64,000 nucleotides of DNA from assembly GCF_900101265.1 (NCBI RefSeq), contig NZ_FMZS01000008.1, forward strand, positions 371,864 to 435,863. The letters run 5' to 3'. The notes under the pieces were generated by a model, which was not told where the DNA came from, ran no database searches, and saw only the letters and a list, made by a program, of their open reading frames with translations. This document shows, one piece after another, positions 8,678 through 17,337 of this stretch (within the stretch, counting starts at the first letter, position 1; the number at the start of each line of letters is the position of its first letter). The position numbers were made by a program, and so were the translations under genes. Origin of the DNA: Massilia sp. PDC64. Its GTDB lineage: Bacteria; Pseudomonadota; Gammaproteobacteria; Burkholderiales; Burkholderiaceae_D.

Positions 8678-8938
8678 TCAGGACGCCGGCTTCCAGATGG
8701 GCAGGCCGGTCAGGTCCAGGTTGGGATCGTGTTTCCAGACCGGCAGGCCGGTCGCATCCGTTTCTGCCAGGTCCAGCAGCATCAGCTGTTCCTGTTTCTG
8801 GGCCGTGCGGCGCGCCCGGGGACGCTTTGCTGCGGGCGCCGGCTCGGCGGACGAAAAAGGAGCAACGGCGGCATCGTCATGCGGTCCCGGCTCGAAGCCG
8901 GGCAGGTCGAAGGTCGCGTTGTCTTTCTTGTCTCTCAT
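8678..8938 (-). CDS. Small hypothetical protein with TGLPxWK repeat
   Basis: An 86-residue hydrophilic protein of unknown function. The middle is Ala/Arg-rich and basic (AKRPRARRTAQKQEQ). The C-terminus holds two copies of a short motif, TGLPVWKHDPN and TGLPIWKPAS. It has no signal peptide, membrane segment or domain I recognise. It lies between dbpA and the terminator of tRNA-fMet on the same strand. No clear Shine-Dalgarno precedes the ATG at 8938, and a TTG eight codons upstream is an alternative. Coding status rests on the repeated motif and the codon pattern. Confidence 0.5.
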   Translation of the reverse strand: MRDKKDNATFDLPGFEPGPHDDAAVAPFSSAEPAPAAKRPRARRTAQKQEQLMLLDLAETDATGLPVWKHDPNLDLTGLPIWKPAS

Positions 8939-8953
8939 GCGCTGCGCTGGCCC

Positions 8954-8987
8954 AGAAAACAAAAGCCCGGCTACAAGAGTCGGGCTT
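8954..8987 (-). terminator. Terminator of tRNA-fMet
   Basis: Read on the minus strand, AAGCCCG pairs with CGGGCTT across an 11-nt loop and is followed by TTGTTTTC. It lies 15 nt past the CCA end of the tRNA. Confidence 0.8.
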
Positions 8988-9001
8988 GTTGTTACGGTAT
9001 T

Positions 9002-9078
9002 TGGTTGCGGGGACAGGATTTGAACCTGTGACCTTCGGGTTATGAGCCCGACGAGCTGCCAGACTGCTCCACCCCGCG
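9002..9078 (-). tRNA. Initiator tRNA-fMet (CAT)
   Basis: A 77-nt cloverleaf with anticodon CAT. Three consecutive G-C pairs in the anticodon stem (TCGGG/CCCGA) and a C1-A72 mismatch at the top of the acceptor stem are the two marks of the initiator rather than the elongator. CCA is encoded. A clear sigma-70 promoter lies just upstream. Confidence 0.97.
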
Positions 9079-9090
9079 TCTGAGAACGCT

Positions 9091-9119
9091 ATTTTAGCGC
9101 GATCGGCGCCGAAGCGCAA
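9091..9119 (-). promoter_or_regulatory. Sigma-70 promoter of tRNA-fMet
   Basis: On the minus strand, TTGCGC (-35) and TAAAAT (-10) are separated by exactly 17 bp. The -10 box lies 12 nt before the mature tRNA 5' end, leaving a very short leader. Confidence 0.75.
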
Positions 9120-9155
9120 ATCGGGTTTCCAAACCACTATCCGGCCGGGGCGGCT

Positions 9156-10313
9156 TCACGCGACCTGCAGGCGCCACAGCGACGTCACCTCGGCCATGCG
9201 TGCGGCCGCCAGAGGATCGTCGGGATCGCTCGCCTTCGGGTGCGTGGGGCGGATGTCATGGCGGCCGGCGACGTGCAGCCCGGCATCCGCGATCCAGCCG
9301 AGCAATTGATCGCGCGACCGCAAGCCCAGGTGCTCGGCCAGGTCGGACAGGATGAGCCAGCCTTCGCCGCCGTCGCGCAGGTGCGCTTTCAATCCTGCGA
9401 GGAAACCTTTCAACATGCGGCTGTCGGGGTCGTAGACGGCGTATTCGATGGCGGAACTCGGCTTGCCCGGCAGCCACGGCGGATTGCAGACGACGAGGTC
9501 GGCCCGGCCTTCGGGATACAGGTCGGCGCGCACGATCTCCACCTGGCCGGCGAGACCGAGGCGTTCGATGTTGGCGCGGGCACAGCCGAGCGCGCGCTCG
9601 TCCACGTCGGTCGCGAGCACGCCCTGCAGGCCGCGATGCGCCAGCACGGCGGACAGCACGCCGGTACCGGCGCCGATGTCGAACGCGAGCTTCGCGCCGG
9701 CCGGCAGCGGGGCCTGCGCGACGAGCTCGACATACTCGCCGCGCACGGGCGAAAACACGCCGTACCACGGGTGGATGCGCTCGTCGAGGGCGGGAATGAA
9801 CACGCCCTTGCGGCGCCATTCGTGCGCGCCGATGACGCCCAGCAGTTCGCGCAGCGACGCGACGTACGGTTCCGCCGCCTTGCCGTAGGCTTCCATGCAC
9901 GCTTCACGCACGTCGGGCGCGCGGCGCAGCGGGATGCCGTGGTCCGCGTCGAACGGGATCAGGAGCATGGCCAGCGTGCGCGCGCGCTGCAGCTGCGCGA
10001 GCCGGTGGCGGTGGAATTGTTCGGTGAGCGTCGCCGCAGCCTTGCCCGTCTTGGCGCGCTTGGCCCTCGGACCTTTATGGTCGACGCGGCGCACGAGCGC
10101 CTGCAGCAGCTGGCGCGCGTTCTGGAAGTCGCCGCGCCACAGCAGGGCCGTGCCGTCCAGCGCGTGGCGCCAGGCCGCGTCGGCGGACATCGTGTCGTCC
10201 GCGAGCACGACCTTCTTCGGCGCCGGCCAGCCGCTTTCCGAGCGCCAGCGCGCCGAGCGTTCCTCGCCGTGTTCGATCCAGTGGATGCGCGCCGCGCCGT
10301 CGGGAGTCGTCAT
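9156..10313 (-). CDS. Class I SAM-dependent methyltransferase
   Basis: A 385-residue protein. The N-terminal 170 residues are unassigned helical sequence. The C-terminal half is a Rossmann methyltransferase with motif I AFDIGAGTGVLSA, an acidic motif II (ATDVDERAL) and motif IV NPPW, the active-site tetrapeptide of enzymes that methylate an amide or exocyclic nitrogen (RsmC/RlmG, PrmC and HemK relatives). The target, RNA base or protein glutamine, cannot be decided here. It ends 78 bp from tRNA-fMet and lies just downstream of the zinc-ribbon miniprotein on the same strand. Confidence 0.75.
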   Translation of the reverse strand: MTTPDGAARIHWIEHGEERSARWRSESGWPAPKKVVLADDTMSADAAWRHALDGTALLWRGDFQNARQLLQALVRRVDHKGPRAKRAKTGKAAATLTEQFHRHRLAQLQRARTLAMLLIPFDADHGIPLRRAPDVREACMEAYGKAAEPYVASLRELLGVIGAHEWRRKGVFIPALDERIHPWYGVFSPVRGEYVELVAQAPLPAGAKLAFDIGAGTGVLSAVLAHRGLQGVLATDVDERALGCARANIERLGLAGQVEIVRADLYPEGRADLVVCNPPWLPGKPSSAIEYAVYDPDSRMLKGFLAGLKAHLRDGGEGWLILSDLAEHLGLRSRDQLLGWIADAGLHVAGRHDIRPTHPKASDPDDPLAAARMAEVTSLWRLQVA

Positions 10314-10325
10314 CGCCGCGTCCGA

Positions 10326-10538
10326 TCAGTGGTGGTGGTGCCAGTGGAGTTCGTTCGACTCGACGAAGGATTTCACGGCATCCGGGTTGCCGGTCGCGTG
10401 GCGCTTAATTTCGCCGCATTCGCAAATGCCCTGGTAGGGCTGGATGTGCGAGCAGGCGGACACTTTCTGCAGGGTGACCTTGACCGGCTTGCCGCATTTG
10501 GCGCACTTGAAGGTCAGGAAACGGGCGGGTTTGGTCAT
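10326..10538 (-). CDS. Zinc-ribbon miniprotein with His-rich tail
   Basis: A 70-residue protein of unknown function. CAKCGKP near residue 12 and CECGE near residue 39, with one Cys at 29 and a His at 31, form a probable zinc ribbon. The protein ends in HWHHHH, six residues of which five are His. It lies 12 bp upstream of the methyltransferase and 38 bp after sbcC on the same strand, so it may be co-transcribed with either. No strong ribosome site is visible before the ATG at 10538. Confidence 0.65.
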   Translation of the reverse strand: MTKPARFLTFKCAKCGKPVKVTLQKVSACSHIQPYQGICECGEIKRHATGNPDAVKSFVESNELHWHHHH

Positions 10539-10576
10539 GATGAATGCAAATGACGGATCAATGAAAGGGGCGCATT

Positions 10577-13500
10577 TTAGCACTGCACGGTCACGGCACT
10601 GCTGCCCCCGCCGGCCGGCCGCACGAGCACCTTGGTGGCGATGCGTTCCGTCATCTCCTGCACGTGCGAGATGACGCCGACCTTGCGGCCCAGCGATTGC
10701 AGCGCGTCCAGCGCATCCATTGCGACGCCCAGCGTGTCGCTGTCCAGGCTGCCGAATCCTTCGTCGATGAACAGTGATTCCACCTTCACACGGTTCGACG
10801 ACAGCGAGGCGAGGCCCAGCGCGAGCGCCAGCGACACGAGGAACGATTCGCCGCCGGACAGCGAGTTCACGGAGCGCACTTCGCCGCCCATGTCCTGGTC
10901 GCGCACCATCAGCGCCAGCGACGGGCCGGCCGTGCTGACGACACGCTCCAGCCGGTAGCGCCGCGCCAGCTGGGCCAGGTGCGTGTTGGCATAGCCGAGC
11001 AGGACGTCGAGCGTGAATTGCTGGGCATAGTTGCGGAATTTCTTGCCGTCGGCCGAGCCGATCAGTTCCGCCAGCTTCGCCCACCGTTCCTCGATGGCGC
11101 GCTGGCGTTCGATCTCGGCCATCATCGAGCGCGCCCGCTCGCGCCGCTGTTCGTCCTCGCGGATGCGCATGGCGAGGCTGGCCGCCGCTTCGTGCGCGGC
11201 GTCCCGTTCGGACTGGGCCCGGCGCAGTGCGGCGGCGACCGAGTCGGCGTCCTGCACCGGCAGGTTTTCCCCTGCCCTTGCCGTTGCCTGCGTCGCGGCC
11301 GGTGAGCCGTCGTCGGACAGCGTATCCGGTTGCCCGGCGTCCGCGCGCACTTCGGCCGGCGCCACGTCTTCGCGCAGCCGCTCGTGCTGTTCGCGCTGCG
11401 CGCGACGTTCGGCCAGCACGGCCGTCGCCTGGCGCAGGGCCGTGTCCAGTTCCTGCAGGGCCGCGCGTTCCTGGGCGATCCAGGCCGCGCCCACCTGCAG
11501 CAGGGCCGCGAGCTGCTGTTCGTTGGCCACGCTTTCCAGGGCCGGATCGCTGCCGTCGAATTCCTGGATCCACTGCGCGAGGCGTTCGCCGGCATCGGCC
11601 AGCTCGCCCTGCAGGTCCGTGATGCGTTTCGCGGCCAGCGACTGCGCTTCCCGCACCCGTGCTTCCGCCTGCGCGGCCTGCAGGCTCGCGGCCTGGCAGG
11701 CGTTCACGGCTTCGCGTGCCGTGGTCACGGCGCCGGTCAATACCTGTTCGACGTCGCGTGCGGCGCGGCCTTCGAACAGTTCCGCGCGCTCGGCGCGGCG
11801 CGCGGCCAGGTCCGCATCCAGGCGGGCGAATTCGGCCTCGGTCTCGACGAGGCGCTGCCCGGCATGCTCCACGCGCGCGGCCAGCGCGGTGTGTTCGGCG
11901 TCGAGGGTGCCGATGGCGCCCTGCAACCGCGCCTGGCGTGCCGCCTGGTCGTTCCATTCGCGCGCTTCGTTGGCGCGCGCCTGGCGCCAGCCGGCCGGGT
12001 CGCGTTGCCATTGCACCTGCCAGCCGTCGCCGCACGCTTCCGCCAGCACGGGGTCCAGTTCCGCGAGCAATTCGGCCAGCGTGGCCGCGGCCGCCTCGCG
12101 CCGGGCGGCCAGCGCCGCGATGTCGGCATCCAGGCGCGCCAGCGTGCCTTGTGCCGTCTGGGCCGCGTCGAGCAGGCGCGCGTGTTCGCGGTTGGCCTGG
12201 TCCCAGGCTTGCTGGGCGGCGTCCCGTGCGAGTTCGGCGCGGCGCAGGTCGCCGTCGCGCGTCTCGAGTTCTTCGTAGGCCTTGCGCAACGCGGTCTGTT
12301 CCGCGCTGAGCCAGCGGCCGCGGGCTTCCGTGCCGGCGTCCGCATCCGGCGCGTCGGCCGCGAGCGGATTGTCGGCCCATTCCGCGTCCAGCTGGGCGAG
12401 CGTGGCAGCGAGACCGTCGCGTTCGCGCGCCAGTGCCTCCAGTCGTTCGCCCGCGGCATCGTAGGCCGCACGCTGGCCGGCCTGCAGGTCGACGTTGGCG
12501 CGCTGTTCGGCGCGGCGTGCGGCCAGTTCGGCGGACAGGTCTTCCAGCACGGCGTGCAGGCGGTCGTCCTGGTGGCGGTACGGGTGTTCCGTGCCGCCGC
12601 ACACGGGGCAGGCGTCGCCGTCCACGAGCGTGGCGCGCAGCTTTTCCACGCCGTCGGCGCACGCCAGCTGGGCCGTCTTCAGCATGCGCTCGGCCTGGGT
12701 GACGGCGGCGTCCAGCGCGATGCCCACGGTGCGTGCGGCGTCGAGTCCTTCCTGGGCCCTCGTTTGCGCCTGGGCGGCCTGCGCGGTTTGCGCATCGAGG
12801 TCGGCCAGGCGGCCGCGCTGCGTGCGCAATGCCTGCCACGTGTGGTCGAGCGAAGCGAGGTGTTCCCGTCGCTTGTCGAGCGTGCGGCGTTCCGCGCGCA
12901 GGGCGTCGGCGTCGATGCCGTCCAGTGCCGCGGCCGCCTGCCGGCGCGCGGCTTCGCGCACGGCCAGCAGTTCGACCGACGACGACAGCGCGTGCGCCGT
13001 GCGCTGCGCCATCGCGGCGGCCTGTTCGGCGCCGGCGCGGGCGGCGTCCAGGGCTTGCGCGCTGGAGGCATCCTGGCGCGCGGCCTGCTCGGCCTGGGCC
13101 AGGCGCTGGTCCCAGCGCGTCCATTGCGTGGCGAGTAGTTCGCGGGGGCCGTGCCCGGCGAGCCAGCCCGTCGTGTCGTGCAGGGCGCGCCGGCTCGCTT
13201 CCAGTTCCCCGGCCTTGGCGCGCAGCGCGGCCTGGGCCTGTGTCGACTCCGCGCGCACGCCGTCGAGCGCCGTGCGCGCCTTCGCGTGTGCGGGCGCGAG
13301 CGTGTCCAGCGTGGCGTCGAGGGCTTTCGCGCGGTCCAGTTGCGGCGCGGCGGCGCGCAGGGCGTCCTCGGCCGCTTCCAGCTTGCGCTCGGCCTCCATC
13401 AGGCCGCGGGCAGCCTGTTGCTGGGCGTCGAGGGCGCGTGCCAGTTCGTGTTCGCTGCCGGCCAGTTGCGCCTGTACCTGCCGCTGTTCGCCGGCCAGGC

Positions 13501-14452
13501 GGTTCAGGTCGGCGACGAGGGCGCGCGCCGGCTGCACGGCATCCAGCGTGGCCAGCCGGCGCCGGCGGTCGGCGGCGGCGTCGACCTCGGCGCCGGCCTG
13601 GGCCAGCGCGCCGTCCGCCTGGGTTTCGGCCGTGCGCAGGCGGTCCAGTTCCTGGTACCAGCGCAGGTGGCGTTCCAGCGCGGCGCGGCGCGCCTCGGCC
13701 GCCGTCAGCTGGGCCTGGGCGGCGGCATGGTCGGCATCCAGCTCGGCGCGCGCGTCCGGGCCGAGCGGCGCCTGGTCCTGCAGGCGCGCGGTCAGGCGGC
13801 GCATCGCTTCCTGCTCCACGCGCCAGCGCTCGTAGGCGCGGCGCGAGATGTCGCTGTAGACGGCGCTGCCCGTCAGCGTCTCCAGCAGTTCGCCGCGCTC
13901 GTTCTCGTCGGTGCGGAGAAACGCGGAGAATTCGTTCTGCGCCAGCAGCACGGAGCGTGTGAACTGTTCGAACGACAGGCCGATGCGGCGCTCGATCTCG
14001 GCCAGCACCTCCGTCTTCGTGCCGCCCAGCGGCTGCAGGCCGGGCAGCTGCTGCAGGCTCATCGTGGACGGCTGCAGCGCGCCGGCGGCGCGGTTGCGCG
14101 AGCGCCGCACGCTCCAGCGCGCGCGGTAGCGCTGCTCGTCGTTGCCGACGAAGTCCACTTCGGCGAAGGCGTCCGCCGTCCCGCGCCGCATCAAGGTGCG
14201 GCGGTCGGCCACGGACAGCGTCTCGTCGCCCACGTCGGGCAGGTAGTTGCCCACGCGCGGTCCCTTGATGAGGCGCGGCGTCGCGTCGTACAGGGCCAGG
14301 CACAGGGCGTCCAGCAGGGTGCTCTTGCCGGCGCCGGTGGGGCCGCTGATCGCGAACAGGCCGGACGAGACGAGCGGTTCGCTCTCGAAATCGACCTCGA
14401 ATTCGCCCGCCAGCGAGGCCAGGTTCTTGCCGCCGATGCGCAGGATCTTCAT
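10577..14452 (-). CDS. sbcC: Exonuclease SbcCD, subunit C
   Basis: A Rad50-type ATPase of 1291 residues that works with SbcD to cut hairpins and DNA ends. The N-terminal Walker A is GPTGAGKST (37-45). Two long Ala/Gln/Arg-rich coiled-coil arms flank the zinc hook CPVCGG at about residue 612. The C-terminal lobe holds the signature LSGGES at about 1196 and Walker B LFIDEGFGSLD, followed by the switch SHVQEM. It is longer than the roughly 1050 residues of Escherichia coli SbcC, mainly in the coiled coils. Its ATG overlaps the sbcD stop by 4 bp (ATGA), indicating translational coupling. Confidence 0.95.
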   Translation of the reverse strand: MKILRIGGKNLASLAGEFEVDFESEPLVSSGLFAISGPTGAGKSTLLDALCLALYDATPRLIKGPRVGNYLPDVGDETLSVADRRTLMRRGTADAFAEVDFVGNDEQRYRARWSVRRSRNRAAGALQPSTMSLQQLPGLQPLGGTKTEVLAEIERRIGLSFEQFTRSVLLAQNEFSAFLRTDENERGELLETLTGSAVYSDISRRAYERWRVEQEAMRRLTARLQDQAPLGPDARAELDADHAAAQAQLTAAEARRAALERHLRWYQELDRLRTAETQADGALAQAGAEVDAAADRRRRLATLDAVQPARALVADLNRLAGEQRQVQAQLAGSEHELARALDAQQQAARGLMEAERKLEAAEDALRAAAPQLDRAKALDATLDTLAPAHAKARTALDGVRAESTQAQAALRAKAGELEASRRALHDTTGWLAGHGPRELLATQWTRWDQRLAQAEQAARQDASSAQALDAARAGAEQAAAMAQRTAHALSSSVELLAVREAARRQAAAALDGIDADALRAERRTLDKRREHLASLDHTWQALRTQRGRLADLDAQTAQAAQAQTRAQEGLDAARTVGIALDAAVTQAERMLKTAQLACADGVEKLRATLVDGDACPVCGGTEHPYRHQDDRLHAVLEDLSAELAARRAEQRANVDLQAGQRAAYDAAGERLEALARERDGLAATLAQLDAEWADNPLAADAPDADAGTEARGRWLSAEQTALRKAYEELETRDGDLRRAELARDAAQQAWDQANREHARLLDAAQTAQGTLARLDADIAALAARREAAAATLAELLAELDPVLAEACGDGWQVQWQRDPAGWRQARANEAREWNDQAARQARLQGAIGTLDAEHTALAARVEHAGQRLVETEAEFARLDADLAARRAERAELFEGRAARDVEQVLTGAVTTAREAVNACQAASLQAAQAEARVREAQSLAAKRITDLQGELADAGERLAQWIQEFDGSDPALESVANEQQLAALLQVGAAWIAQERAALQELDTALRQATAVLAERRAQREQHERLREDVAPAEVRADAGQPDTLSDDGSPAATQATARAGENLPVQDADSVAAALRRAQSERDAAHEAAASLAMRIREDEQRRERARSMMAEIERQRAIEERWAKLAELIGSADGKKFRNYAQQFTLDVLLGYANTHLAQLARRYRLERVVSTAGPSLALMVRDQDMGGEVRSVNSLSGGESFLVSLALALGLASLSSNRVKVESLFIDEGFGSLDSDTLGVAMDALDALQSLGRKVGVISHVQEMTERIATKVLVRPAGGGSSAVTVQC

Positions 14453-15720
14453 GCGGCCTCCCGGTTCTTCGCGCTGCCGTCGGCCGGCAGCAGCAGTTCC
14501 GTGAACGCGGCCAGCTGGTCGTCCGGCGCGTCCTCGCCGAAGCGCTGCTGCCACAGGCGGCGGAAGATGTCGTCCGGCTGCAGTTGCGCGAGCTGGTCCA
14601 GGCTGAGCGCGGGTTCCACGCCGGCCGTCGTCACGACGCGGCGCGTCGGTTCGATCTTCGCCAGGCGCACGGGCTTGCCTTCGAGCGCCGCCTCCACCTG
14701 GGCGCGCAGGCCCGGCTCGGGCGCGTCGAGCAGCACGCGCACTTCCAGGTAGGGCCACACGTCGCGCGGCAGGTCGGGCAGGTCGAGGGCGACCAGCTCC
14801 GCGATCGCCTGCTTGACGGGCGCCGGGCTGGCCGGCACGCGCAACAGCTCGACGGCACGCGGCACGTGCAGCGGTTCGATGGCGGCGGCGCGCGGGCCGT
14901 CCAGGTCGATGCGCAGCACCTGGTGCCTGTAGCCGACCTCGGCGAACGACAGGGGCAGGGGACTGCCGCTGTAGCGCAGGTGGTCCTGCTGGCCGACCCG
15001 CTGGGCCAGGTGCAGGTGGCCCAGCGCGGCATACGCGACGTCCGGGCCGAACATGGACGCGGGGAGGGCCTCGGTGCCGCCGATGACGATGCGCCGCTCG
15101 GAATCGGGTGACGAGTCCCCGCCGACCATGTGGCAATGACCCATCGCGAGGATCGCCTGGCCGCCGGTGGCCCGGGCGCGCGCCAGGTCGTACGCCTGCT
15201 GGTAGAGCAGGCGGATGCCGGCCAGGTAGGCGTCGAATGCATCGTCGCCCGCCGCCTGCGACGCCACGCGCGGCACGTCGCCCGGACGCAGGAACGGGAT
15301 CGCGACGCACCAGCCTTTGACGTTCCCGTCCTTGCCGGTCAGCGGGACGATGAAGCGCTCCAGGTCGATGCTGCCTTCGGCGTCGCGCACGACGTGGCCG
15401 ACGACGCGCGTGCCATGCGCTTCCAGCAGCGGTCCCGGCGCTTCCAGCCGGCCCGGCGAGTCGTGGTTGCCGGCGATGATGACGATGTCCAGTTGCGGTG
15501 CCCGCGCCCGGGCCTGCTGCAGGAAACGGTACAGCTGGCGCTGCGACGCGGCGGACGGGTTCGAGTTGTCGAACACGTCGCCCGCGATCAGCAGGGCATC
15601 CGCTTCCTCGGCGACGATCGTGTCGAGCAGCCAGTCGAGGAAGCACTGGTGTTCGTAGGTCCGGTCGAAATTGTGCAGGGTCTGGCCGAGGTGCCAGTCC
15701 GATGTGTGCAGCAGCCGCAT
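14449..15720 (-). CDS. sbcD: Exonuclease SbcCD, subunit D
   Basis: The Mre11-type nuclease partner of SbcC, 423 residues. Metallophosphoesterase motifs are in order: DWH (Asp7, His9), GDVFDNSNPS, GNHDS, and MGHCHMVGGD with the later GHLH. The start at 15720 gives the family N-terminus MRLLHTSDWHLGQ. It is the first gene of the sbcDC pair and is divergent from the YcaQ-type glycosylase gene, with 136 bp between the starts. Confidence 0.95.
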   Translation of the reverse strand: MRLLHTSDWHLGQTLHNFDRTYEHQCFLDWLLDTIVAEEADALLIAGDVFDNSNPSAASQRQLYRFLQQARARAPQLDIVIIAGNHDSPGRLEAPGPLLEAHGTRVVGHVVRDAEGSIDLERFIVPLTGKDGNVKGWCVAIPFLRPGDVPRVASQAAGDDAFDAYLAGIRLLYQQAYDLARARATGGQAILAMGHCHMVGGDSSPDSERRIVIGGTEALPASMFGPDVAYAALGHLHLAQRVGQQDHLRYSGSPLPLSFAEVGYRHQVLRIDLDGPRAAAIEPLHVPRAVELLRVPASPAPVKQAIAELVALDLPDLPRDVWPYLEVRVLLDAPEPGLRAQVEAALEGKPVRLAKIEPTRRVVTTAGVEPALSLDQLAQLQPDDIFRRLWQQRFGEDAPDDQLAAFTELLLPADGSAKNREAA

Positions 15721-15856
15721 GGTCGTTAAGAAATCCGCAACAGTGGTTGAACCTGGGCGCCAACTATATCGCATGGCGCGGGATACTGTAAAAAAAACCA
15801 GTACTTTTTCGCGGCAACCTGTTCAAATGTTGATGGGATGTCACTAGAATGTGCGG

Positions 15857-17092
15857 ATGAGCGAACCAATCCTGACTCCTGCTGTCGCCCGCAACCTGCA
15901 CCTGGCGGCCCAGGGCATGCTGCAGGCGCGACGTGCCCGCGCCACGAAGGTCGACGTGCTGGCCGCGATCCGCCGCATGGGCGTGTTGCAGATCGACACC
16001 ATCAGCGTCGTCGCGCGCAGTCCCTATCTCGTGTTGTGGAGCCGGGTGGGCGACTACGACCCGGACTGGCTCGACCAGTTGTTGGCCGAGGGCCGGCTGT
16101 TCGAGTACTGGGCCCATGAGGCGTGCTTCATCCCGATCGAGGATTACGGGCTGTACCGGCACCGGATGGTCGATCCCGGCTCGCTCGGGTGGAAATACGC
16201 GGGCACGTGGCTGGCGTCGCACCGGGAGGAGGTCGAGCGCGTGCTGGCCCACATCCGCGCCAACGGGCCGGCCCGCTCGGCCGATTTCGAACGCACGGAC
16301 GGCAAGGCCGGCGGCTGGTGGGAATGGAAGCCGGAAAAGCGGGCCTTGGAGGTCTTGTTCACGACGGGGCAGCTGATGATCGCGCGCCGCCAGCAGTTTC
16401 ACCGCGTGTACGACCTGGCCGAGCGGGTGCTGCCGGGCTGGGATGATGCGCGCATGCCCTCGGTCGAAGACACGCGGCGCGAGTTCGTGCTGCGTGCCGT
16501 GCGCGCGCTGGGTGTGGCAAAGGCGGCCTGGATCCCGGACTATCACCGCACGAAGCCGCCGCACCTCGATCCGGCGCGGCTGGCCGACGAGGGCCTGCTG
16601 CTGCGCGCCCGCGTCGACGGCTGGAAGGACCCCGTGTACGTCCACCCCGATCACGCGGCATTGCTCGCGCAAGCGGTGGACGGCGCGCTGCAGGCGACGC
16701 TCACGAGCGTGCTGTCGCCGTTCGATCCCATCGTCTGGGACCGCCGCCGGGCCCTCGACCTGTTCGGTTTCGACTACCGCCTGGAGTGCTATACGCCCGC
16801 CGAGAAACGGCGCTACGGCTATTTCACGCTTCCCCTGCTGCGGCGCGGGGCACTCGTGGGCCGGGTGGATGCGAAGGCGCACCGCAAGACCGGCGTGTTC
16901 GAGCTGAAGTCGCTCGTGCTGGAGCCAGGGGTCCGTATCAGCGACCGGCTCGTGCGCGACCTGGCCGCGGCGTTCGCCCGCTGCGCGCGCTGGCATGGAT
17001 GTCCTCAGGTCGTGCTGGCCCATGCCGAGCCGGCGGATCTCGCCGCGCTCCTGCCGGTCGCGCTGGGCGAGACCCTGGCGGCAGCCGCCTGA
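15857..17092 (+). CDS. YcaQ/AlkX-type crosslink DNA glycosylase (HTH_42)
   Basis: A 411-residue winged-helix protein of the HTH_42 family. Characterised members (AlkZ, YcaQ/AlkX) are DNA glycosylases that unhook interstrand crosslinks and remove bulky N7-alkylguanine. The catalytic loop motif in that family is Gln-x-Gln or Gln-x-Asp, and here LQID near residue 46 gives the Gln-x-Asp form of the AlkX branch. The gene is divergent from sbcDC, placing two crosslink or DSB repair functions side by side. The start is ambiguous: ATG 15857 is used, with an in-frame GTG at 15851. Confidence 0.75.
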   Translation: MSEPILTPAVARNLHLAAQGMLQARRARATKVDVLAAIRRMGVLQIDTISVVARSPYLVLWSRVGDYDPDWLDQLLAEGRLFEYWAHEACFIPIEDYGLYRHRMVDPGSLGWKYAGTWLASHREEVERVLAHIRANGPARSADFERTDGKAGGWWEWKPEKRALEVLFTTGQLMIARRQQFHRVYDLAERVLPGWDDARMPSVEDTRREFVLRAVRALGVAKAAWIPDYHRTKPPHLDPARLADEGLLLRARVDGWKDPVYVHPDHAALLAQAVDGALQATLTSVLSPFDPIVWDRRRALDLFGFDYRLECYTPAEKRRYGYFTLPLLRRGALVGRVDAKAHRKTGVFELKSLVLEPGVRISDRLVRDLAAAFARCARWHGCPQVVLAHAEPADLAALLPVALGETLAAAA

Positions 17093-17106
17093 CGCCGGGT
17101 GGCCGT

Positions 17107-17148
17107 TTGTGATAGATCAAACGACCACCCAGCCGGCCTCCTTACACT
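17107..17148 (+). promoter_or_regulatory. FNR/CRP-family box with -10 element
   Basis: TTGTG-ATAG-ATCAA (17107-17120) has a perfect right half and a 3/5 left half of the FNR consensus TTGAT-N4-ATCAA. TACACT (17143-17148) is a fair -10 box. A start about 7 nt past it would put the box centre at about -41.5, the class II activator position. The next gene is the hemerythrin-like one. Confidence 0.4.
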
Positions 17149-17337
17149 AGACCTTCCTTCAGGCCGAAACCAACCAGAGGATGCCTCGCGATCCGAGACC
17201 CGCGATCCGAGAGTGCCCCGGGCCTGTCAACAACGCTCCCACCGGATCCTGCATAGCGCCGCGCATGCCATGCGGCCGGGTGGTTTTTGATGGAGCGGAT
17301 TTGTCGAACTCACTCGTGAGAAAAAGGTGGAGACCGA

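Noticed and set aside
14453..15763. N-terminal extension of the sbcC frame across sbcD
   Set aside because: The frame is open upstream but reads as Arg/Ala shadow sequence. SbcC starts at its conserved MKILRIGGKN at 14452, and sbcD is real in the other frame.
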